NCBI GenBank assembly: GCA_016584305.1
Contig: JACEEZ010019024.1
Location: 45,001 to 109,000, forward strand
DNA: 64,000 nt
From: Chionoecetes opilio
Lineage: Eukaryota > Arthropoda > Malacostraca > Decapoda > Majidae
Direction of reading: 5' to 3'
This document shows, piece by piece, positions 1-12,254 of this stretch; the first letter of the stretch is position 1; the number at the start of each line of letters is the position of its first letter. A program made the translations under genes and the position numbers. A model generated the notes under the pieces. The model searched no databases, was not told where the DNA came from, and was given only the letters and a program-made list of their open reading frames with translations.

Positions 1-2032
1 ACCAGTACCGAGGCATCATATGGGAGATGTGGCTTGGTGACTATTCCCTGCGGGCCACAGAGATGAAGATTCGTCCAGCATCTTTCTCCTTCTCCAGCAA
101 CGGCGGCAGTAGGGACGATGGACCTACCCTGCCGCAACCTGCAACTTACCCACCACCCTCACCCTACCCAACCCTGCCTGAACTACCCCTCCGTCAACAG
201 TGATTCTTCTCCTTTTCTGCTCCAAAAATTACCGTTTCAGTACTTTCCTTCTGCTTCTTCTCTTCCTTCTTTCTCCAGTCCATATTTCATAATCTCTTCT
301 TATACAATATCTGTATGTGCCTTTTCTTTCTTTGCTTTTCCAGATTTCAGTAATTCAGTATTCCTTAGATGTTATAGCAACTCTGCTATTACCCACCTCC
401 CCCGTCTTATATCTAGCTATAGATGTATACTGTCACCCACCAGCATCATACCCCCTTCTACCATTCTCCTGAGAAGCACTTCCAGCATTTGCATAATTTT
501 AAGGCTATCCAATTCTAAAACCATTCATTCGAGTCTCACCTAATGTATGAGATTTTACCTACACACGTGCTAGTGTGATGATCGTAGATCTTAGATATTG
601 AACATGTGTTGCATGTAGAGCGTTAATGGTTAAGGTGGGAATGAAAGACAATACCATATTGTATATTTGAGTATTTGCTCTGTTGTTTCCTTTATTTTCT
701 ACGGGGGAAGGTGCACACACCTTTCCTCATCAGTGATTGTTCATAGGAGTTGAAAGTGTGTGCCCTATGGCGCCAGTGTTACAAGTCATAGTGGAAAAAC
801 CACTAACCCTGTCAATGTCGGCCAAGTATAGTACTATGTACGATCCTTAGTGCCTGCAGTGCACAAAGATCGCTATGTGGCGCATTTTGACCTCATTACC
901 TAAGCAGACAAAGACCACAGCACATTTTCATGGAAATATTTGAGGTAAAGAGTTGATGACGATGTTGAGTGTATAGTAGGTATATTATATAAAGATTTGA
1001 TGTGATTGGATATAAAATCTTTCATTTTGTGAGTAATTTGACTTGACTGTCAAACACGTACACTCGAGTGATGGTAAATTAATCAACGTGCTTTCTTCAT
1101 CTACACTAGAGGTATGAATGACCAAATATAAATGTTTTTTACAAACAGCTATGATTTTCTCTCTGGAGTGAAGTTTTCTGAACATATCACACACCACTGT
1201 ACTTAATTTCTAGCATTTAGCTATCCTTAGGTATATAATAGGCGAAGAATTAGCATAAAATAAATATAGACATTCGCATTAATTACCTAGTTAGGCATGT
1301 AAGTAAAGTGTACAACTACAACCATGTAGTCATACTGTATCATAATTTAAAGCAATATAAACCAAATTAGTGTGGCATTAACTAACAAATGTTGCAGTTT
1401 TTTTTAAATAAACTTCCAGCTCATCAAATAACATTTACATTATAAATACCCAGATGATGGTGATAATGGTTACCATATGAGCTACTACTTGTGTGCCTCG
1501 CACACCAGACTTGCCTCTTTTTTTTCTTTTTTGTGAAAATGTATACTCAGCTGACCTCCGTATTTCCATCACCAGCGTAACAGCGTTTACAGGAACTACC
1601 ACATGTAGGTCTCACGGCCTATTGTAGCTTCCTTATTTTCTTATGTTCTTATGTAACTGCAATTCCTCTCCTCCCCCTAGTTCCCCCTCCCTTCCAGACC
1701 CGCCGAAACTCACTTCGCCTTTGGTTTTCGGTGAGAGAGGGAGAACCACCCATCTAGACACAAGGAAGAACATCCTTAAGATTTATACATAATTTACACT
1801 CTAAAATCAACTCTAACACTCTAAAGGCGCATTTCTTCGCCAAGGCTGAACAAGTGAAATATAATACGATTTTTCCTATAAACCCAGTATTAAATGCATT
1901 ATTGATACCCTTAAACCTCCAAAAGTTAAGTTCTTTTCGTGCATTTGGTGCACTATGGTTTATTCTCACATTTACATTTACTTGATCCTTACTTGGATCA
2001 TGGCATATTTGTCATGGTAGGGTAACTAAACT
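1..2032. other. Unassigned DNA, no gene seen
   Basis: I see no convincing gene here. The longest open frame (118-543, +) is low complexity, Ser/Pro/Phe rich, with no motif I recognise, and probably arises by chance from a pyrimidine-rich strand. Short T-runs occur near 1390 and 1518. A C-rich patch lies at about 1670-1700. No terminal repeats or tandem arrays were found. Confidence 0.5.
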
Positions 2033-2515
2033 TTACAGGGTAGAATCAAAAGCTTTTCGTCTCATCAACTCTCCTCCTGACTGACTGTCTTCAGTCTTTA
2101 AATCAACGCCGCAATGTTGCTTTTTCTTGTTATCTTTTACCGTTATTGTCATGCTCACTGCTCTTCTGAAGTTGCTAACTACATGCTTCCCCCCCTCACG
2201 CGGCCTAGCTGCACAAGACTTTATACTCATTTTCATCCTTATGTTGTCCATCTTCCTAATGCAAGAGTTAACCAATATCTTCACTCTTTCATCCCTTCCC
2301 TGGTAATCTCTGCAACTCTCTTTCTGTTTCTATTTTTCCACCTTCCTAAGACTGAAATTTCTTCATGAGAGAAGTGACAAGACAACTCCCGAACTAAAGT
2401 GGCACACCCCCTCTCTATATTCTCTTACTGTCATCTTTATAGGGACTGGCAACTAAACGGGCTTTTTGTTACCTCTTTTTGTTTTTGCCCTTAGCCAGTT
2501 CTTAATGATGTACAA
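2033..2515 (+). mobile_element. LINE-A 3' fragment (Jockey/CR1-like non-LTR retrotransposon)
   Basis: This is a 5'-truncated 3' end of the LINE family called LINE-A here. The frame at 2114-2368 encodes the C-terminal end of the reverse-transcriptase polyprotein (FYRYCHAHCSSEVANYM, then VHLPNARVNQYLHSFIP). The same text is encoded on the minus strand at 18.5-18.8 kb and 24.9-25.2 kb. The 3' UTR hallmark (GGGACTGGCAACTAA...) is at 2443-2500, and the end resembles the GATGTA stretch that precedes the poly(A) in better copies. The tail itself is gone. It is non-functional. Confidence 0.8.
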
Positions 2516-3640
2516 AATATAATGAGAATAAAATACTAATAGTAACTGTTTTCTATGTTCATGTGTGTACTCTCTTTCTAGGATTGTTGATGGTAGTATT
2601 AATACAGATGTTTTTTGGAAAGTATAGTTTAATAACACAAGTTTGGAACCTCCACGCTGGTGGGAAGAGAAGGGATGAGGTAGGTTGGTGACATTGAGTA
2701 AGTATTAATGCTGGAAACCAGGTGATTTTTTCTCAGGAATGAACTTGGAACCACCAATGTGGGTGGGAGGAGAAAGGGAATTAAAGAGGCTGGAGTTATG
2801 AGGGAAAGAGATGGGTAGAGATGCCCCAAATGTCCTTATCACATTGATCAAAATGTCTAACTTTCCCCTATCCTGCAATATTTAAGTTAAGAATTCTTCA
2901 AAAATATTCATAGATCGAGATTTGGATCCGAATTGACTCCAAAAGTCAATCACTTTCAAATTGGGCCAAGCCCACCTCTGTTAAGATATTCATGCAATTT
3001 AGTCCGTAATTTATTGCGTAATCCTGATAACAAACAGACAAAACAAATTGAACCAATCACATAACTCCCTTGGCGGAGCTAATATTATAATCCATTGACA
3101 AAACCCACACTTTAGCGGGAGTGCCACAATATTATCACGCTATAGCCCTCAACAAGAACAATGAGAGCGGAGAGGCAAGCACCACTGGACGATAATTCGT
3201 GAATATTTCATGTAATCATATCATAATGATTCTAACAGCGTTCCCTCTTAATTGATTTTGTTTTCCACACATTTACACAGAGGACAATTAAAGAACTAAA
3301 AATAACCTATCACGGGCGTCATATGACATAGGGAGTCTGCAAAAATCTGCATGACCTAAACAGGGCAGCTCCACATCAGATTTTACAACCAACTGCCATC
3401 CTCATCCATGAGGTTATCTAATCTTCTATAAAGCAAACTATTGTCCTCGTATTCACTATATGACATCTAAGTCTATTCCATTCATCTACCACTCTATTTG
3501 TGAATCAATTTCTCGTTCCGGAAATCAAACTAACCGTCTTCGATATGAAATAGTATTGTACCATAATTTTTTTTGGTAATGATTAGTACCCATAATGAAC
3601 ACATATATTTATGTAATTCCCTTTCAAGATTTATATATGA
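2516..3640. other. Unassigned DNA with a possible old dispersed repeat
   Basis: No gene is seen. 2640-2830 holds two loosely similar halves, each with TGGAAC-C-CCA followed by a G-rich stretch. 2890-3090 resembles a widely dispersed invertebrate repeat whose 3' part reads CATAACTCCCTTGGCGGAG after a run of ACAAACAGACAAAAC. That assignment is from memory of the motif and is weak. Confidence 0.3.
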
Positions 3641-3644
3641 TTAT

Positions 3645-3836
<192 letters not shown>

Positions 3837-4164
3837 TGTATAATTATAGAGACTTAATTGGACTAAGTAAAAATGGTACTTCCAGTTTGTACACATTTAT
3901 TTACATGTCCAATAAGGAACTTATATTTTTACAACCAAAATGTAGTGAACAGCCAGTGAGTGCCACGGAGCTCGTGAGAGGAGCGTCTTGTTGTATTCGT
4001 GGTCCGAGGTCTTCTGTCCACCTTCCCCCGGCTTCTGAACGCTTCTCCCTTGTGTTACTAGCTGTCGTTGCCATTTATAAAAGGCTGATACAAATACATT
4101 TGGCCTGTGACCTACTTGCTCGAGCTAACAAAGTGCAAGCTGTACTTGGTTCCCACGATGAACC

Positions 4165-4245
4165 AGGAACGATATATACATATAATTATATATACATTAC
4201 CTATAATATTATATATAATTATATATTTATAACTTTTCTAAAAAT
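4165..4245. repeat. AT-rich imperfect TA repeat
   Basis: An imperfect TATA/ATAATTATA stretch shortly upstream of the LINE-A insertion at 4303. No other function is visible. Confidence 0.7.
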
Positions 4246-4302
4246 ATACTGGTTCTTTTGATGTTAAGTACATGAAAATATCCTGTATGGAAGTTATAAT
4301 AC

Positions 4303-4448
4303 TTTTTTTTTTTTTTTTTTTTACATCACAAAGGACTGGCCAAGGGCACAAAAAATGGGTAACACAAAGCCCGCTTAGTTGCCAGTCCCTATAAAGAAGA
4401 CAGAAAGAGAATAAAATAAAAAAGAGGGATGAGCCAATATAGTTCGGG
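4303..4448 (-). mobile_element. LINE-A 3' end only, with poly(A)
   Basis: A very short LINE-A insertion. On the minus strand it holds only the last ~125 bp of 3' UTR followed by an A20 tail, seen as T20 at 4303-4322. The text after the tail matches the 3' ends at 18.33 kb and 24.76 kb, then breaks off abruptly at 4448. No clear target duplication was found. Confidence 0.85.
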
Positions 4449-5548
4449 TAACAGATTAGTAACAAGTGTTAGTAGTGTTAGTAAGTTGTTAGTAACAAGT
4501 TTACTTGTTACACTTGTGTGATAATAGTTGTAATTCAATTATTATAGTTATGCAAGTTATTATATATGTTAGAAGTGATTACTGACTGACATTGCTCGGC
4601 CCGCTAAATAATTTGTCCTCAAATTAGTCGCATAAGAATTAGCTAGGGAATAAAAAGTGGTAAACGAACTGTACACCTAACTAAAGGCTATATACATACA
4701 TGCACACATACAATATATATATCATACACTCTAAACTTCCCAAAGCTTAATTCCTATCGCTAAAATTGTGTAAAATCTGAGCTAAATACACAGAAAAAAA
4801 ATTACGTAGAATTTGGCGGGACCAGAGATGGATGGATGGGCCGCTTGAATTCCAAGTATCATGCGGATACTGTTACAAATGCAAATGAGGAAAACAATAG
4901 TTTACATGATGTTCAACATCAGAGATAATGACATGGCCTAGTAATAAAAATATATGTGTCAGTACTAGCGTGGGTAAATCCACAATGTGTAAAAATCACT
5001 GATTAAAAATTCAAGTGTAAAGTGTGTACCGTAGACTGTAGCTAGGAAAGCTCAAAAACTGTCATCGAAAGTAGCTGCAAAAGTACAGGGAAAAATTGAG
5101 AAACAACATTTCAAGTAAAGAGGGTGTAATCGCAGAAAATCCTGAATGTGTCAAGTAACGACGAAGGCTCGTCTGACTGTAGAGCTGCTGCTGTGTGCAT
5201 AGTATAACAATTGATGTACGAGTAATAGTACTGTGTCAGTAAAGTAATGCAATGGTCTGTAGAAATATCAGTAAAAATAGACAATACCTCGCCTGATACA
5301 ATCTGTGTGGGTGTATCAGTGTGGGTAACTGTGGTATAAGTAGCCTAGTAATATGTAAATAAGTAATAGTCAAAATGGATAAATATCATAGGTAGAGACA
5401 TCGCTGGATACACATTAATGTGGTGCATCGTTGTGGGCAAATCTAAGTTTGCCAAAAAATCATTCATAAATTATAATGATTCAATGCTTTTGTAGAAAAT
5501 ATTTTGACATCAGCGAGTGCAAAACTGACTGGCAGAGAAATTTAATGA
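4449..5548. other. Unassigned DNA, no gene seen
   Basis: AT-rich and without supported open frames. It forms the immediate 5' flank of the errantivirus insertion, whose target duplication AGTT starts at 5549. Confidence 0.5.
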
Positions 5549-5552
5549 AGTT

Positions 5553-6241
5553 TATTAGGATCCTGAATAGGTATAGATTATATGTATATAACTAATTTAT
5601 CAATTAAGCTAGAGGATGTGTGTCGCCTGTCTGTCTGAGGCAACAACATCTTTTGATGAGGTTATGTTGATGAAGTATCACGCCATGGCCTGCATCAAGA
5701 CAACCTGGTGTCTTGATGCAACACGTAGACACCTCGACCTGGTTCCAGCCTACAAACACAAGCTGTGTGTATCATCTCAGCGCTCTGCCCAAGGATGATG
5801 ACGCTGACACAGATGGAACAGGCCTGAGAGACATGAACACCGGAACCTGTTAGATTCCGGCCAAAACTCATATATGCTGCAACTGGCCGGAGGGAAGACA
5901 GAAACCAACGGACGGAGAAGTCACTGAGCTGTTCCGGCCATTCCCTTGGCCGTCGGAACACGTGACTTGTCACTCGCCCTCACAGTGTACAGATATATAT
6001 ATATATACATCTATTGTAATTACTTGTTCTGGTACTTTGTAATAACAAAGCCTTATAAAGCAACCGCTCGACCACTTTTATTAAACTACCATTTGAAGTG
6101 TCTGGCTAGGACGGTAAAGACTCCTACCCATCAATCTACACTTCTGAGGCAATCATCCCCTACAGTGTCACCAACACTTGTAAGTATTCTTACTCGGGTT
6201 GACCCCAGTTACCTGTAATAACAATACAGATAAGGGTAACA
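5553..6241 (+). repeat. ERV-1 5' LTR
   Basis: 689 bp, directly repeated at 14072-14698. It begins TATTAGG and ends GGGTAACA. The termini TATTA/TAACA are an inverted pair in which the usual TG start reads TA in both LTRs. A TATA-like run lies at about 5993-6006, just after CCTCACAGTGTACAG, a plausible promoter region. Compared with the 3' LTR it holds 53 extra bases at 6087-6139, three extra bases in the GAGAAG stretch near 5918, and a longer TA run. Confidence 0.95.
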
Positions 6242-6245
6242 TAAA

Positions 6246-6268
6246 TGGTAACAGCTTGGGATACGAAC
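6246..6268 (+). promoter_or_regulatory. Candidate tRNA primer-binding site
   Basis: Four bases after the LTR, TGGTAACAGCTTGGGATACG begins with TGG, the complement of a tRNA CCA end. It continues into a stretch whose complement resembles a T-arm (TTCG then TCCC). I cannot name the tRNA with confidence. Confidence 0.55.
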
Positions 6269-7074
6269 AACCAATAATATTACAGTACCGTAAAATAATG
6301 AACAATTAATACACGTGAGGTGAGCGATAGATTGTGGAACAACATTGAGTCTGAACGTAGACAGAGAGACAGAGAGAGACAAACTTTTTAAAGCTGTGTC
6401 AGACAAGCCTGGCCTTCGTGATTTTTTTCCACGATTCAGCATCTCCGCTTAAAGATCTAGTTCATATCATTACTCAAACCACAACAAACAGAGTTATCAA
6501 TTAATAACTCCCCAGTATAGAGAATCCAGCTTACATTGCCTTCGAGATTCAAGGACGCGTATCTCCGCGAGGACAAGGACGAGGACGCGTGGAAGAACGC
6601 GGACGAAGACGCTGTTATCGTGTGTACGGAAGAGGCCCCAACTTCTTACGAGGTCATCACAACGACCCAGCCGACACCTGCTTCCCCCCACTCTTGCTGA
6701 TCTGGCTTCTGCATTGGCATCTCTTGGAGGAACGCTTCAGCTGAACGGACAAGACTACTGCCGTGCTGACACTGCAGTATAGTGAGTACAACATCCTTAG
6801 CTGACATTTACATGATATATATATTCAAGTACGCCACTTGTTTTACAACAGTAGATAATGGTAAATGGAGTTACTTTTTGTGTAATATATTTGTCAGTTA
6901 TTTTTGTAGTTGTATTTTTTTTTTCTTTGCACTGATAAATAATTTATAGTACTTCACTATACATGTTCGCTTCTTATATCACTCATATATGTACATGCAT
7001 CTTTTTTTATTGCCTTAAAAGCACAAGAGATGGGTAATAGCACTTCATCTTGGTTAAAGTTTCACTTATAATTA
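6269..7074 (+). other. ERV-1 5' leader with candidate splice donor
   Basis: Untranslated leader between primer site and gag. At 6782-6787 GTGAGT, followed by A, is a good 5' splice donor. It could pair with the acceptor before env at 12281-12285 to make a spliced env mRNA, as known for gypsy-type errantiviruses. 6552-6620 is a purine-rich tract of irregular GAGGAC/GACGCG repeats. The donor choice is inference. Confidence 0.45.
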
Positions 7075-8469
7075 ATGGACAAAACAAATCAGACTAAGTC
7101 AGAAAAAGATCGTGAATTACTCACCGAAAAATTTCTTGGACTTTGTAAAGGACGGAAAGTCTTAGCATCTGACGCAGCAAATAGTGACAGTGAGGAAGAA
7201 TTAGTTGAACATTTACCAGAGGAGGATATTCGTAAATTAAGAAGTGGAAGTCACCACCTACGAGTTTCTCCTGAGTTAACTCAGTCACTAACTAACTCAA
7301 ACTCTAACTCAGTCACTCTTACTAACACAATGTCTCCCACTAACCCTCCCGGTGCAGGTCATTCTGGCATCCTTGACCAGCCTCTTCCTCAGGCCGCTGG
7401 AGCTATTAAAATATTGCCCACAAGTGCAGCTATTCGCGAATTTTCGGGTACTGATCCAAGCTATACTGCCAGGGAATATATTAGTCTTTGTGAAGATGTC
7501 ATGAAAAACTCCTTTGTATGTGATGAAGGGGATCAAATATCTGTCATCCGTTCACGCCTACAGGCTGGCTCACGAGCTTCACATTTAATGCAAGCCAGCG
7601 CTTTTACCAAGCCACAAGAAGCACAAAATTATCAGGCTTTTCGGTCAAACTTCTTGGAAACATTTGGGGAAAATGAAAAACACAGCTTGGTCAAAGGTGT
7701 TAATTTAGCGGTAGAACTATTGCACGGTAGCGCTGCGTCAAAGGATCTTTTTGATGGCCAGGTAGACGCAAACAGAATATCTGCTGATTTCGTTAAATAC
7801 TTAAAAGACAATGGGTGGACTCATGGAGACACCATGCAATTACCCGATGTATGCAAGTTTCTGGAGTTTTTTGTGTACATGATGTTGCTAAAAGGAAAAT
7901 GTCGAAGGAGCAGTTTATCATTAAACTACACACACAATGAAGAACTCCACGATCTTGTTCTTAAATTAAAAACTAAAGTGGAGGAGAAGGATAGTGATGT
8001 GCGTATGTCAGCCTCTAATGTCGCTATGACGTTAACCACAATTGATGAGGTGGCTCCTGACTCATCATACGCGGCCGTGACTGCGTCAGGAAAACCGACC
8101 TTCACTTGCACATACTGCCAGCGTGAAGGACACACCACTAGCAGGTGTTTTAATCGTGTCAAGGATCAGCGTAAAGCCAAGAGAAAGAATAATTATCGTG
8201 ACGCCAGTGGTCCTGTAAATGCTCAGTTTACCAATAAACATTATTATCAAGATGAGACACCTCCACCGCGAAGGCAGATGCGACCTAACAATACTGCAGT
8301 ATACAAACCTTATTCCTCTTCTCCTCGTGGCGCGACAGGAAACAATCCATATTGTTCAATCCATGAAAGCACCACCTATTTCACTGATGACTGCTTAACG
8401 CTTGTCAAAATGAAAGACAACTTTTCCCGAGGCCGTGGAAATTATCATTCAAAAACAAAGAATGACTGA
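7075..8469 (+). CDS. gag: ERV-1 Gag polyprotein
   Basis: 464-residue Gag-like structural protein, expected to assemble the particle and bind genomic RNA. Residues ~100-300 form a helical capsid-like region without motifs I can name. A single CCHC zinc knuckle (C-X2-C-X4-H-X4-C) is at residues 345-358 (CTYC...H...C), followed by a basic, Arg/Lys-rich tail, as usual for nucleocapsid. The ATG at 7075 is the first in a long open frame after the leader. The frame ends at TGA 8467-8469 inside a (TGAC)4 run, and the protease reads on in the same frame after that stop. The gene is open, unlike pol. Assignment is solid from position and zinc knuckle. Confidence 0.88.
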   Translation: MDKTNQTKSEKDRELLTEKFLGLCKGRKVLASDAANSDSEEELVEHLPEEDIRKLRSGSHHLRVSPELTQSLTNSNSNSVTLTNTMSPTNPPGAGHSGILDQPLPQAAGAIKILPTSAAIREFSGTDPSYTAREYISLCEDVMKNSFVCDEGDQISVIRSRLQAGSRASHLMQASAFTKPQEAQNYQAFRSNFLETFGENEKHSLVKGVNLAVELLHGSAASKDLFDGQVDANRISADFVKYLKDNGWTHGDTMQLPDVCKFLEFFVYMMLLKGKCRRSSLSLNYTHNEELHDLVLKLKTKVEEKDSDVRMSASNVAMTLTTIDEVAPDSSYAAVTASGKPTFTCTYCQREGHTTSRCFNRVKDQRKAKRKNNYRDASGPVNAQFTNKHYYQDETPPPRRQMRPNNTAVYKPYSSSPRGATGNNPYCSIHESTTYFTDDCLTLVKMKDNFSRGRGNYHSKTKND

Positions 8470-9306
8470 CTGACTGACTTAGGAAGAAAAATCATTAAGG
8501 AAGAAAATATTGCAGTGTTATCGGATGATGTTGAGATATATACATCCTTAGTAGCCGCTTGCAGTCAAGCCAACATAATGGCTTTGTCAACAAAAATGGG
8601 ACGGTTAAAGGCATCTTTTGCAGTGGACACTGGCGCCGCCGTCAATGTGCTGTCAGAAAAGGCTTACCTTGCACTAAAACGTGCGTCGCGCGGAAGTCAA
8701 TGGCCTCTTCGTCCCAATGACCTAAATTTAATGGGTGTTACTAGCGAGCCTCTCAACATTTTAGGTATTGTTCGCCTACCCATCAGCTTAGGAAAAGGCA
8801 CATCTATTATGCGTTTGGATTTTTATGTAGCTTCCAACTTCTCCTTGCCCACGGATGGGTTGTTAGGGTTGAAATCTCTCAAATCCAATCGTATGGTGAT
8901 TCATCCTGACATCAATATGATCAAATTTCAAGGAAAAGGCTTTCAAGCAATGAACCAACCCATGCGCCTGACTTCCGAGTGCGGACTAAATCGCAAAGTA
9001 AATCTAGGTACTTTACCAGCCCAAACTCAGGCCGTACCTGCCCTTCAGAATGTAAAGTCTACCCAAAAAGATAATAGGGAGAATTGGAAAGTTGTTAATG
9101 CCACGGTATTAGGGGACCACGAGATACCCCACCGTGTGGCCATGCACATTCCCGTGTCAGTTCCCAAAGCTACCGTAGGGTGTGACATCTGCTTTGAAGG
9201 CCCTAGTCAAATAAAAAGACTAGTTGTGGAATCAACTCTGAGAACGGTTCGTGAGGGACACAAGTCGCCCTTGTGGTCAATACCACCGACGGTCCCATCA
9301 AATTAA
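8470..9306 (+). CDS. pol: ERV-1 pol, N-terminal part with aspartic protease
   Basis: This frame is continuous with gag except for the single TGA at 8467-8469. It therefore looks like a readthrough extension rather than a separate start. The GTG at 8515 is not a convincing initiator. It carries a retropepsin core with the catalytic motif VDTGAAVNVLS at about 8620-8655. The second half resembles the linker to RT, with no catalytic motif visible. The frame is lost near 9260, and the homologous continuation is in another frame from about 9264. The short tail to 9306 is therefore out-of-frame read-on. The protease domain itself looks intact, but the fusion to RT is broken. Confidence 0.75.
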   Translation: MTDLGRKIIKEENIAVLSDDVEIYTSLVAACSQANIMALSTKMGRLKASFAVDTGAAVNVLSEKAYLALKRASRGSQWPLRPNDLNLMGVTSEPLNILGIVRLPISLGKGTSIMRLDFYVASNFSLPTDGLLGLKSLKSNRMVIHPDINMIKFQGKGFQAMNQPMRLTSECGLNRKVNLGTLPAQTQAVPALQNVKSTQKDNRENWKVVNATVLGDHEIPHRVAMHIPVSVPKATVGCDICFEGPSQIKRLVVESTLRTVREGHKSPLWSIPPTVPSN

Positions 9307-12014
9307 AACAAGGGGTCCTCTTAAGTAAAGCATTAGCTTATGACGCGTCGGTTGTAGCAGAACCTTTGGAACTCCCAGCTACTTGTATTTCTTCAGTATA
9401 CAATAATACACTCGAAAACAAGCCGGCTCCTGTACAAACCTTTGATTCACTCGTCACTGTAGTGGACTATCCTGAATTAAAGCCTTCACTGTTAGGACTT
9501 TTACAACAATACCGTGATGTTTTTGCCATGCCAGGAGATTGTCTAGGCGTTACTGACTGAACAACACATCACATTAAATTAAAATCTGGTACCCAGCCGG
9601 TCTATATTCCAGCCTATCGACTTCCTCACAGTCAGAGGTAAATAGTCGATAATCAAATAAAAGACATGTTGGAACAGGATGTAATAAGAAATTCACGATC
9701 ACCGTGGAACTCGCCCTTATTTATCGTTCCTAAAAAGGACGGAAGTTACAGACCTGTAATTGATTTTAGGCGGGTAAATGAAGTAACTGAGGACGATAGG
9801 TGTCCTCTCCCTGTTTTAAGTGACTTGTTGATGGCTCTAGGACCAGGTAGTAAACTTTTCAGTAGCCTTGATCTTCTAAGCGGTTACTGGCAAGTACCGA
9901 TGGCGCCCGTGTCAAGGGAAGTAACTACTTTCAGCACTCCCAGCGGACATTTTGAGTGGCTTAGAATGCCTTTTGGGCTTAAATCTGCCCCTATCACTTT
10001 TCAAAGAATGATAAATACCTTGTTGGCTGGTATGCTAGGAAACAATGTATATGCATATCTTGATGATGTGATCATTTGTAGTAAGGATTCAGAGTCTCAT
10101 TTTGCCACTTTAGAAGCTGTACTCCTTAAGCTTAAAGAAGCAGGTCTAAAAGCTAAAATCACAAAGTGTGAGTTTCTAAAAGCTAAAATTTTCTTCTTAG
10201 GACATATCGTCGATGAGGACGGAACTCACACCATGAATGATAAAATTAAAGCAATTCAAAACTTCCCGCAACCACAGAGTGTAGACAATGTCCGTTCTTT
10301 CATTGGATTGTGTGGCTATTATCGGCGATTCATTAAAAATGTTGCCGCCATGGCATCGCCTCTGAACAGATTGTTAAAGAAAGATACACCGTTTCATTGG
10401 AATGCTGCACAAGATAAAAGTTTTCAAGACTTTAAATTTTCCCTAACCAACGCACCTGTCTTGGCGTTTCCAGATTATAAGGCTCCTTTCATCATGTATA
10501 CGGATGCGTCTGCCCTGGGCCTTGGAGCGGTTTTAATGCAACCTGACGCAAGCGGTAAAAATCGCGCTGTTGCATATGCGAGTAGAACCTTAAATCCTGC
10601 CGAGTCAAATTACTCTGTCACTCATCAGGAGACGCTCGCTGTTGTCTGGTCTCTCAAACATTTTAGGGATATTATCTTTGGATATGATATAACTATATTT
10701 ACAGATCACGCAGCCGTCACCGAACTATTTAAGGGAAGAAACCTTAGCGGTAGACTCGCGCGCTGGTACCTAACATTACAAGAGTTTAATCCAACGTTTA
10801 AATACGTGCCAGGTCGAGCCAATGTAGTGGCTGACGCCCTGTCTAGGAATGTACCAGTAGGATCCGTGGGAGAAACACCCCCTGTTTTACAAAATTTAGT
10901 CATTCATGAATTAGCCAATGCCCAGCGTCAACATGACGTGTGGAACAAGGCCATATATGCTCTGGAATCAGGTGATGAATCAAATTTACCAAAATTAACC
11001 ATTCCTTTCTCACAATTTTTTTTGTCCTTAGACGGAGTGCTTTGTAGATATTGGCCTCAAAAAGCAGATCCTGTGGCACAATTTGTGATACCTGAGTCAT
11101 ATGTACCTGTGGTATTAAAGTTAATTCATGATGCGATTATTGCCGGTCATCCAGGGAAGGAGCGAACCCTTACTGCGGCCCGTAGAAGTTATTTTTGGCC
11201 GACCATGCGTGTAGACATAGATGCGTATGTAGCAAAGTGTGTGAAATGCGCTCAGCACAAAGGGACGGTGCCTAAGCCAGCACCGATTTTAGAATATCCT
11301 CCCCCGGAACGACCATGGGACGTAGTTGCAATAGACCTACTTCAGCTTCCCGCTAGCCATCAGGGTTCCAAGTACCTCTTAGTATGTGTAGATCACTTGT
11401 CTAGGTACGTTGTAATGGCCCCATTAAAGGATAAAACTGCCCGTGCGGTTGCTCACGCCCTCATAGCCAATCTATTTTGTCCCTACTCGACACCACGAGT
11501 ATTATTAAGTGAAAACGGGGCGGAGTTTCGCAACGCACTTCTGAGTGAAATTTGCAAAATGTTTAACATAAGTCAAACCTTTGTAGCAACATATCACCCC
11601 GCCAGTAACGGCCTTGTGGAGCGTACCAATAGGAAAATCCTAGAAATTTTGCGCCCGGTTGTCAGTGGCTTACTAGAAAATTGGGAAAATTGGTTGCCAC
11701 ATGTAGCAGCTAGCATAAATAGTAGCGTTTGCGAGTCAACCGGACAATTCCCGTATTACATAGTTTTTGGGATAGAGAAAAGACTCCCTTATGACTTGCT
11801 TGGTAGTCCTCAACAACCTGTGTATAATATTGATGAGTATGCTAAGAGCCAATTACAGGTTTTCTCAGACATCCATAAAGATGTAAAAGACAGACTGCTA
11901 GTTTCAAAAGCTGCTATGTGCTCCCAACAACACAAGCGTTCTTCTCCTGTTACTGTACAAGTAGGTGACTTTGTAATGATTAGAGTACCCGAGAGACTCA
12001 AAATTGTCTCCTAA
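9264..12014 (+). pseudogene. pol: ERV-1 pol: reverse transcriptase, RNase H and integrase (broken)
   Basis: Gypsy-type polymerase, all in frame 3. Stops are at 9558-9560 (TGA) and 9639-9641 (TAA), both before the long open part at 9666-12014. The RT palm has the YLDD catalytic motif at 10056-10067. RNase H follows with YTDAS (~10497), TDHAAV and the ADALSR end (~10840). Integrase has an HHCC zinc finger (~11130-11270). Its catalytic core has D at 11334-11336 and E at 11619-11621. The middle acidic residue, usually Asp in a D-N-G setting, is Glu here (codon GAA at 11511-11513); ERV-2 keeps Asp. The spacing of 35 residues to the last Glu is normal. The 3' end is frameshifted near 12000. Confidence 0.92.
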
Positions 12015-12254
12015 ATTTGTGGGACCACGCCTGGTGTTAAAACGATTATAAGGTCATAAGTTTGAGATATTTGATCCTTGGTTAAATACATTGGAGGTAG
12101 TACACAGTGACAGACTTAAAAAGATCAGTGCAAAGCCTGCTTTAACCTTAGTAGAAACTGCACCAGTGAGCAACGCTACTCGTCTGACTAATGATAACTC
12201 AACTCTTCCAACTAACCCACCGCATGCTTATAACCTTCGCTCTGGTAACAAATA

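Noticed and set aside
118..543. 141-codon plus-strand frame
   Set aside because: Ser/Phe/Pro-rich, no motif, in a pyrimidine-rich strand; no support beyond length.
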